From the NCBI GenBank assembly GCA_025738555.1, contig JAOVFP010000020.1, positions 62,001 through 126,000 on the forward strand: DNA of 64,000 bases, read 5' to 3'. Shown here in pieces: positions 60,501 to 64,000 of this stretch. Position 1 is the first letter of the stretch, and each line of letters begins with the position of its first letter. The notes beneath the pieces were generated by a model, which was given only the letters and a program-made list of their open reading frames with translations, was not told the DNA's origin and did no database searches. The translations under genes and the position numbers were made by a program. This stretch comes from Cyathus striatus. Taxonomy: Eukaryota; Basidiomycota; Agaricomycetes; Agaricales; Nidulariaceae.

Positions 60501-61049
60501 TCGGTTTAGTGTTTGAAGTGGTGCACGAAGATTGGCTCTTGCCGAAAGAGGCGACTTTTTGGGCTCGTTCAATGCTTTAAGAACGGCAGCTTCTTCAGGT
60601 AAGCGGAAGAGCGAAGCTTGCATGACATGCATCTTTTGCGGGTCCACACCAACACGTTGGGCCCAAGGTATAATAGTTGGGTCTCCATCGGCATGTCGTA
60701 CGCCTCGTGGAGCTGTTGATTCAGGAGATGAAGGAGGCGAGACATGAACACGGACTTCATGTGCGTAGTGGATTTGATCGTCTTCATTTTCGATGAGCGC
60801 GTTCCGGTCTTTTGACTTTGAGGGCCTGGACCGTCGACGCGCTGTTGAGGCTAACAGCTCATCGCCGTCCATACCTGAAGACGATGAGTTGCTGGAATCC
60901 TCGTCAGTACTCGCTGCATCCTCTATTTCGACGTCCTCATGGTGTTCTATTCTCGAGGCCACATGTTTGCGTGAAGAAATAGGATGTTGGATACGTGTAT
61001 CTTCATCCTCACTACTGCTTTCACTTGTATAAGCCCTGAAGCGGGTCAT
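57543..61049 (-). CDS. NUP96: Nucleoporin NUP96 (NUP145C), stand-alone
   Basis: Scaffold nucleoporin of the Y-complex of the nuclear pore, 999 residues. Exons in coding order: 61049-60450, 60398-60190, 60131-59566, 59453-58971, 58920-58482, 58419-58302, 58231-58019, 57965-57699, 57647-57543. N-terminus acidic/Ser-rich (SESSSEDED), then DPQKMHVMQASLFRLPEEAA and GRSFRVGWGPGGTLAHLG, hallmarks of Nup96; after a disordered stretch, a helical domain with AAFTYLTGHQVEQACNAAC, GMDWGIGMCWHLYVILSR, and APRLDEWMTRGIVGSLRVP. In many fungi this protein is the C-terminal part of a NUP98-NUP96 precursor. Here translation begins at the NUP96 part and an unrelated gene lies upstream, so no autoproteolytic half is attached. 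Confidence 0.92.
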
Positions 61050-61395
61050 AATAAACGGTTTGGGGAGGCGAAGAAAGGCAGACGGGAGGGCGGGGTGAAT
61101 TCTGAATATGGCGTGGACAATTACAGCCGACCTCTTGGGGGACCTTGTTTGTCCTTGGTTGGGCGTACCATTGTTTATTCTTATTTCGTACTCAGCTTGT
61201 TGTCCTTCACTCTCAATAAGCGCAATGGATGGAAGCTAAATCTAAGCTAATTCGATGATATGATAATGAATTATGATACATAAAATGGACAATAGAAATA
61301 ACTAGTATTACTACTTTACAACACATCCAAAAATATAGCACACTGCATGCCGCATTGCCACACAGCTGCAATACGTACCCGCGTCGAAGTTTCCG
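61050..61395. other. Spacer between NUP96 and LRR gene
   Basis: 346 bp holding the NUP96 promoter and the 3' flank of the LRR gene; no gene. Confidence 0.45.
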
Positions 61396-62870
61396 TCAGC
61401 TCACAGAACGTTGCTCATATGCAGTGCAGCCCACAGTTTCAAGCCACTGCACCCTGTCTTTATCACGTTGGCAAACAATGGTCTTGTCAGAACCCATACA
61501 TTGGCCATCACCGCATCTTTCACCAGCTGTACTCGCGCTGGAGGCCCCCAGAGGCCATACCTTACCACCTCCGAATCCGAGTAACGAGGGGTCCGGATAA
61601 CATAGCAAGCTTGAACCATGAACCCCGGAAGTTAATGAAGACAATAACCGGGGTAAGAGAGGAGGTAGAGTGTGTGGTGATGACGCGAACTGATATACAC
61701 GGACAAGCTGCGCCGGCGAGAGGGTAGGCGCTAAGAAGGAGAATATGTAAAGCTGAAGTTCATGAGGAAGGGCATTGAATGATAACATTGGAGGTGGGGG
61801 TCTCCGTGTTTCAATGCGAGATTGCGTTAGAGTACTAGAGGGACCGGAGTGAAGAAGAATGGCACGCGCGTATCGAAGAAGCTGCAAGGCTTCTTCCTCG
61901 ACCGCCTTCTTGAGTGTCATATTTCGAAACAATAGACGTTTCAACATGCGTTCGCACACTACCCATCCACGAGGCGCAGAGCCTGAAGATGGCTGACTGG
62001 GGATGCTTTCATCTCCGGAATCTCTCAGTTCGCTACTTGACGCGCTGTCCGAGTCACTTTCCGAAAGATGGTTGGCATAGAGCTCCAGAGTCAAAATTTG
62101 ATAATTATGTTTCCGGATAGCTCGAAGGATGGCTCGGATACCTTTTATACCAAGAGAATTACCGTTGCAACGGAAAACACGTAGCCTACATCTAGGAGAG
62201 GCAAGGAACTCTGCGATATGGCGAGCAGAAGCAGGTGTGAGTCCCGTTGCAGAGAGATGTAACTCTCGCAAGTGCGATGCGTCGAGCTTCGGTAAGAAAT
62301 GTTCTGCAAATTCATCACCCAGTGCACGGTTTGTAGTTAACGAGAGGAGAGTAAGACGAGACGTATTTAGGGCCTTTGAAAAGTTATTAGTCACAGTTGA
62401 GTCGCCCACAAAGTTGTTCTAGACCCGTGTCAGCAAGTCGGCCAAATTAATAAATAGCAAGTGCGTACATTCTGAACAAATAGCTCTCGCAGATGTTCGT
62501 TCCCTTTCAGGTATTCTCCAATCTCCAGCAATCCTTTGTCTCCGATGCTATTCGAGTTAAGACTTATCTCAAATATGCGATAACGTCTTCCGGCAGGAGA
62601 TCTGAGGAAACTGAATAGCGCACTGCACCCTTCGTCTTGTAGATCATTGTTACCAAGTATCATTCTATCAACAGAACGTCTATCACATATCATTGAGATT
62701 ATTTCTTCAGCACCTGCAGTGTCGCGACATGAGATTTCTTCTTTTCTTCTATGTTATTCGGCAGAAGAAACGTACTTACCTTGGGTGGACCTCAAACCTG
62801 CATCAAGTTGGTCTATCTGCATTCGAGAGGATAGTGCAACCCCAGATAACTTTCTCCTTGACGTTAGCAT
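61396..62870 (-). CDS. Leucine-rich repeat (RNI-like) protein with F-box-like segment
   Basis: 452 residues. Exons in coding order: 62870-62780, 62713-62469, 62418-61396. Residues about 40-235 carry ribonuclease-inhibitor-type leucine-rich repeats (MILGNNDLQDEGCSALFSFL, ISLNSNSIGDKGLLEIGEYL, LHLSATGLTPASARHIAEFL, NSLGIKGIRAILRAIR). An acidic Ser-rich linker follows, then a basic helical part and an F-box-like piece at about 320-345 (LPHELQLYIFSFLAPTLSPA). The order LRR then F-box is the reverse of the usual one. A role as substrate adaptor is only a guess; the LRR assignment is firm. Confidence 0.8.
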
Positions 62871-63985
62871 ATGTCTAAATCGCGAGTCGTGTAGTTGAAA
62901 GTTCAGGACACATAGGAGGAATGACATGTAATAGATTGGGGTTCATTGGGACTTTGGTCCCGCGCTATCGTCACACCCTCGGCTCGTCGTCGGTGGTTGC
63001 GTTGATGACTAAGCGAAAAGACCCGGTTCCGAGTCTCCGACTTCAAATTCAATATCAACCGTTGTCAATGGACGGTCATCGACATCCTGAAAGGCTGAAC
63101 TTGTCCTGAACGTTCTCTCTCACACATCTAGACTGAATGGTTTTCGCTGACAATGGATAGCGACTTCATCTACTTCGTGCATGAACTGAAATAGCTAACC
63201 GCATTTTCACATCAAGTTATTATTTTCTACTTTTGTACTTTAGAAGTCACGCTTTGTCTCGTGTCTTCCCGTGGAGGTTTCTGCAAAGTGTGCTCATAAT
63301 GCTCTTCTTTGTCATAATAGCCCTCGTGTTTAAACTCATGATCCTACGTGATGATTCTTCGGCAAGAGTACTCGATTTACGTCTGGAATACTCGGTTTGC
63401 AAGACTTCCGAGGTCATTACTTGGTCCTTACTACAAGTGAACTCAGTCTTGACACAGCCCAGATCAACCTCGTATTTCCTTTACAACGGGCAAACATCCA
63501 GCTGCAACAATCGGAATCTTTAACGAAGTATTTACAACTCTCATGACATTCATTGCAAGCTATTCTTGGTGGCATTGGTCTGTCGCTCGACTTCCCTTCC
63601 CGAGTTATCTCCGATTATCTTTGAAATATGTTTCTCTGTATCAAGCCGTCCCTTTCCTTGCTCAATGAGCGGTTACCCGCCTCGCGTTCTCCATATATAT
63701 ATCATCATTATCGCCGGAAACATGGATGAAATTCGTCTTTACTTATCTGCCGAGGAAACGCATCACGCGTTGCCCCTGTGTCTGTAGTGCTCATCTGTCG
63801 CTTCTGCTCGACGGCTCAACGGGTATTTTGTAGGTTTCGTATGCTGCTAAGTTTCTGTCACATGGTCGTTTCGCCGGTTCATCTCAACCGCCCTGCCCAG
63901 TCATGTTTGAAGGACGTTCCGGAAAGAGCATATATATAGCAGCATGGTTCCTCTTCGATGTATCGCCAACTGTACCCTTTGAACA
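62871..63985. other. Intergenic, no gene recognised
   Basis: 1.1 kb; frames at 63233-63523 and 63566-63787 have hydrophobic stretches but no family match. The right end has the TATA element noted separately. Confidence 0.5.
63931..63938 (+). promoter_or_regulatory. TATA box of gene leaving the window
   Basis: TATATATA, 55 bp before an ATG at 63986; spacing resembles other TATA-containing genes here. Confidence 0.45.
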
Positions 63986-64000
63986 ATGCGTTTCTTTGCC
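63986..64000 (+). CDS. Possible start of a truncated gene
   Basis: ATG at 63986 opens MRFFA before the window ends; the basic-hydrophobic start could be a signal peptide. Supported only by the TATA spacing. An earlier ATG (63944) stops after 12 codons. Confidence 0.3.

Overview
The window is nuclear DNA from a basidiomycete fungus, very probably a mushroom-forming agaricomycete. The evidence is gene structure and gene content. Almost every gene is cut by many introns of about 48-60 bp. The families present include ones typical of Agaricomycetes (DUF6593, DUF6699, DUF3455, a 'macrofage activating glycoprotein'-like GPI protein), together with wood- and litter-decay functions (GH12, GH71, GH16, a CYP53-type benzoate hydroxylase, a glutathionyl-hydroquinone reductase). 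I rebuilt 30 protein-coding models exon by exon, joining exons so that phase is kept and family motifs are restored, plus one tRNA-Val(AAC) gene with an intron. No mobile element, CRISPR array, rDNA or organellar segment was recognised.

Layout, left to right. 1-8 kb: the 3' end of an old-yellow-enzyme gene, two tandem DUF3455 secreted-protein genes (the second broken by a 1-bp deletion), and a nine-exon GH12 endoglucanase. 8-12 kb: divergent histone H2B/H2A genes on a 310-bp promoter, then signal peptidase subunit SPC2. 13-18 kb: a cytochrome P450, the tRNA, and a GH71 alpha-1,3-glucanase. 19-28 kb: a dense housekeeping block with p24/ERV25 divergent from a galactonate dehydratase-like enolase-superfamily enzyme, an SRRM1-like splicing protein, a one-TM fungal protein, complex I NDUFS5 divergent from GET5. 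29-42 kb: an OPT transporter with 17 exons, an ECM4-type glutathionyl-hydroquinone reductase, the GPI glycoprotein, CYP53, and a second one-TM protein paralogous to the first. 42-50 kb: DUF6699, an unknown protein, GPI12/PIG-L, and a 1021-residue RRM-like protein. 51-64 kb: UBC4-type E2, DUF6593, GH16 glucanase, a stand-alone NUP96, an LRR/F-box-like protein, and the probable start of a gene leaving the window.

How the genes relate: this is an ordinary mixed chromosome arm, not a biosynthetic cluster. The extracellular glucanases (GH12, GH71, GH16) act on plant or fungal cell-wall glucans. CYP53, the hydroquinone reductase and the old yellow enzyme fit aromatic or quinone metabolism, but they are scattered among housekeeping genes. 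Several gene pairs share short divergent promoters (H2B/H2A, ERV25/dehydratase, NDUFS5/GET5, GPI12/RRM). The most notable features are at the level of gene structure: five introns that fit only with GC-AG ends, internal exons of 6 and 9 nt, stop-free introns whose length is a multiple of three, and a likely pseudogenised tandem copy. I did not find a convincing undescribed multi-gene system. All models are manual, unsupported by transcripts, and family names rest on recognised motifs rather than searches.
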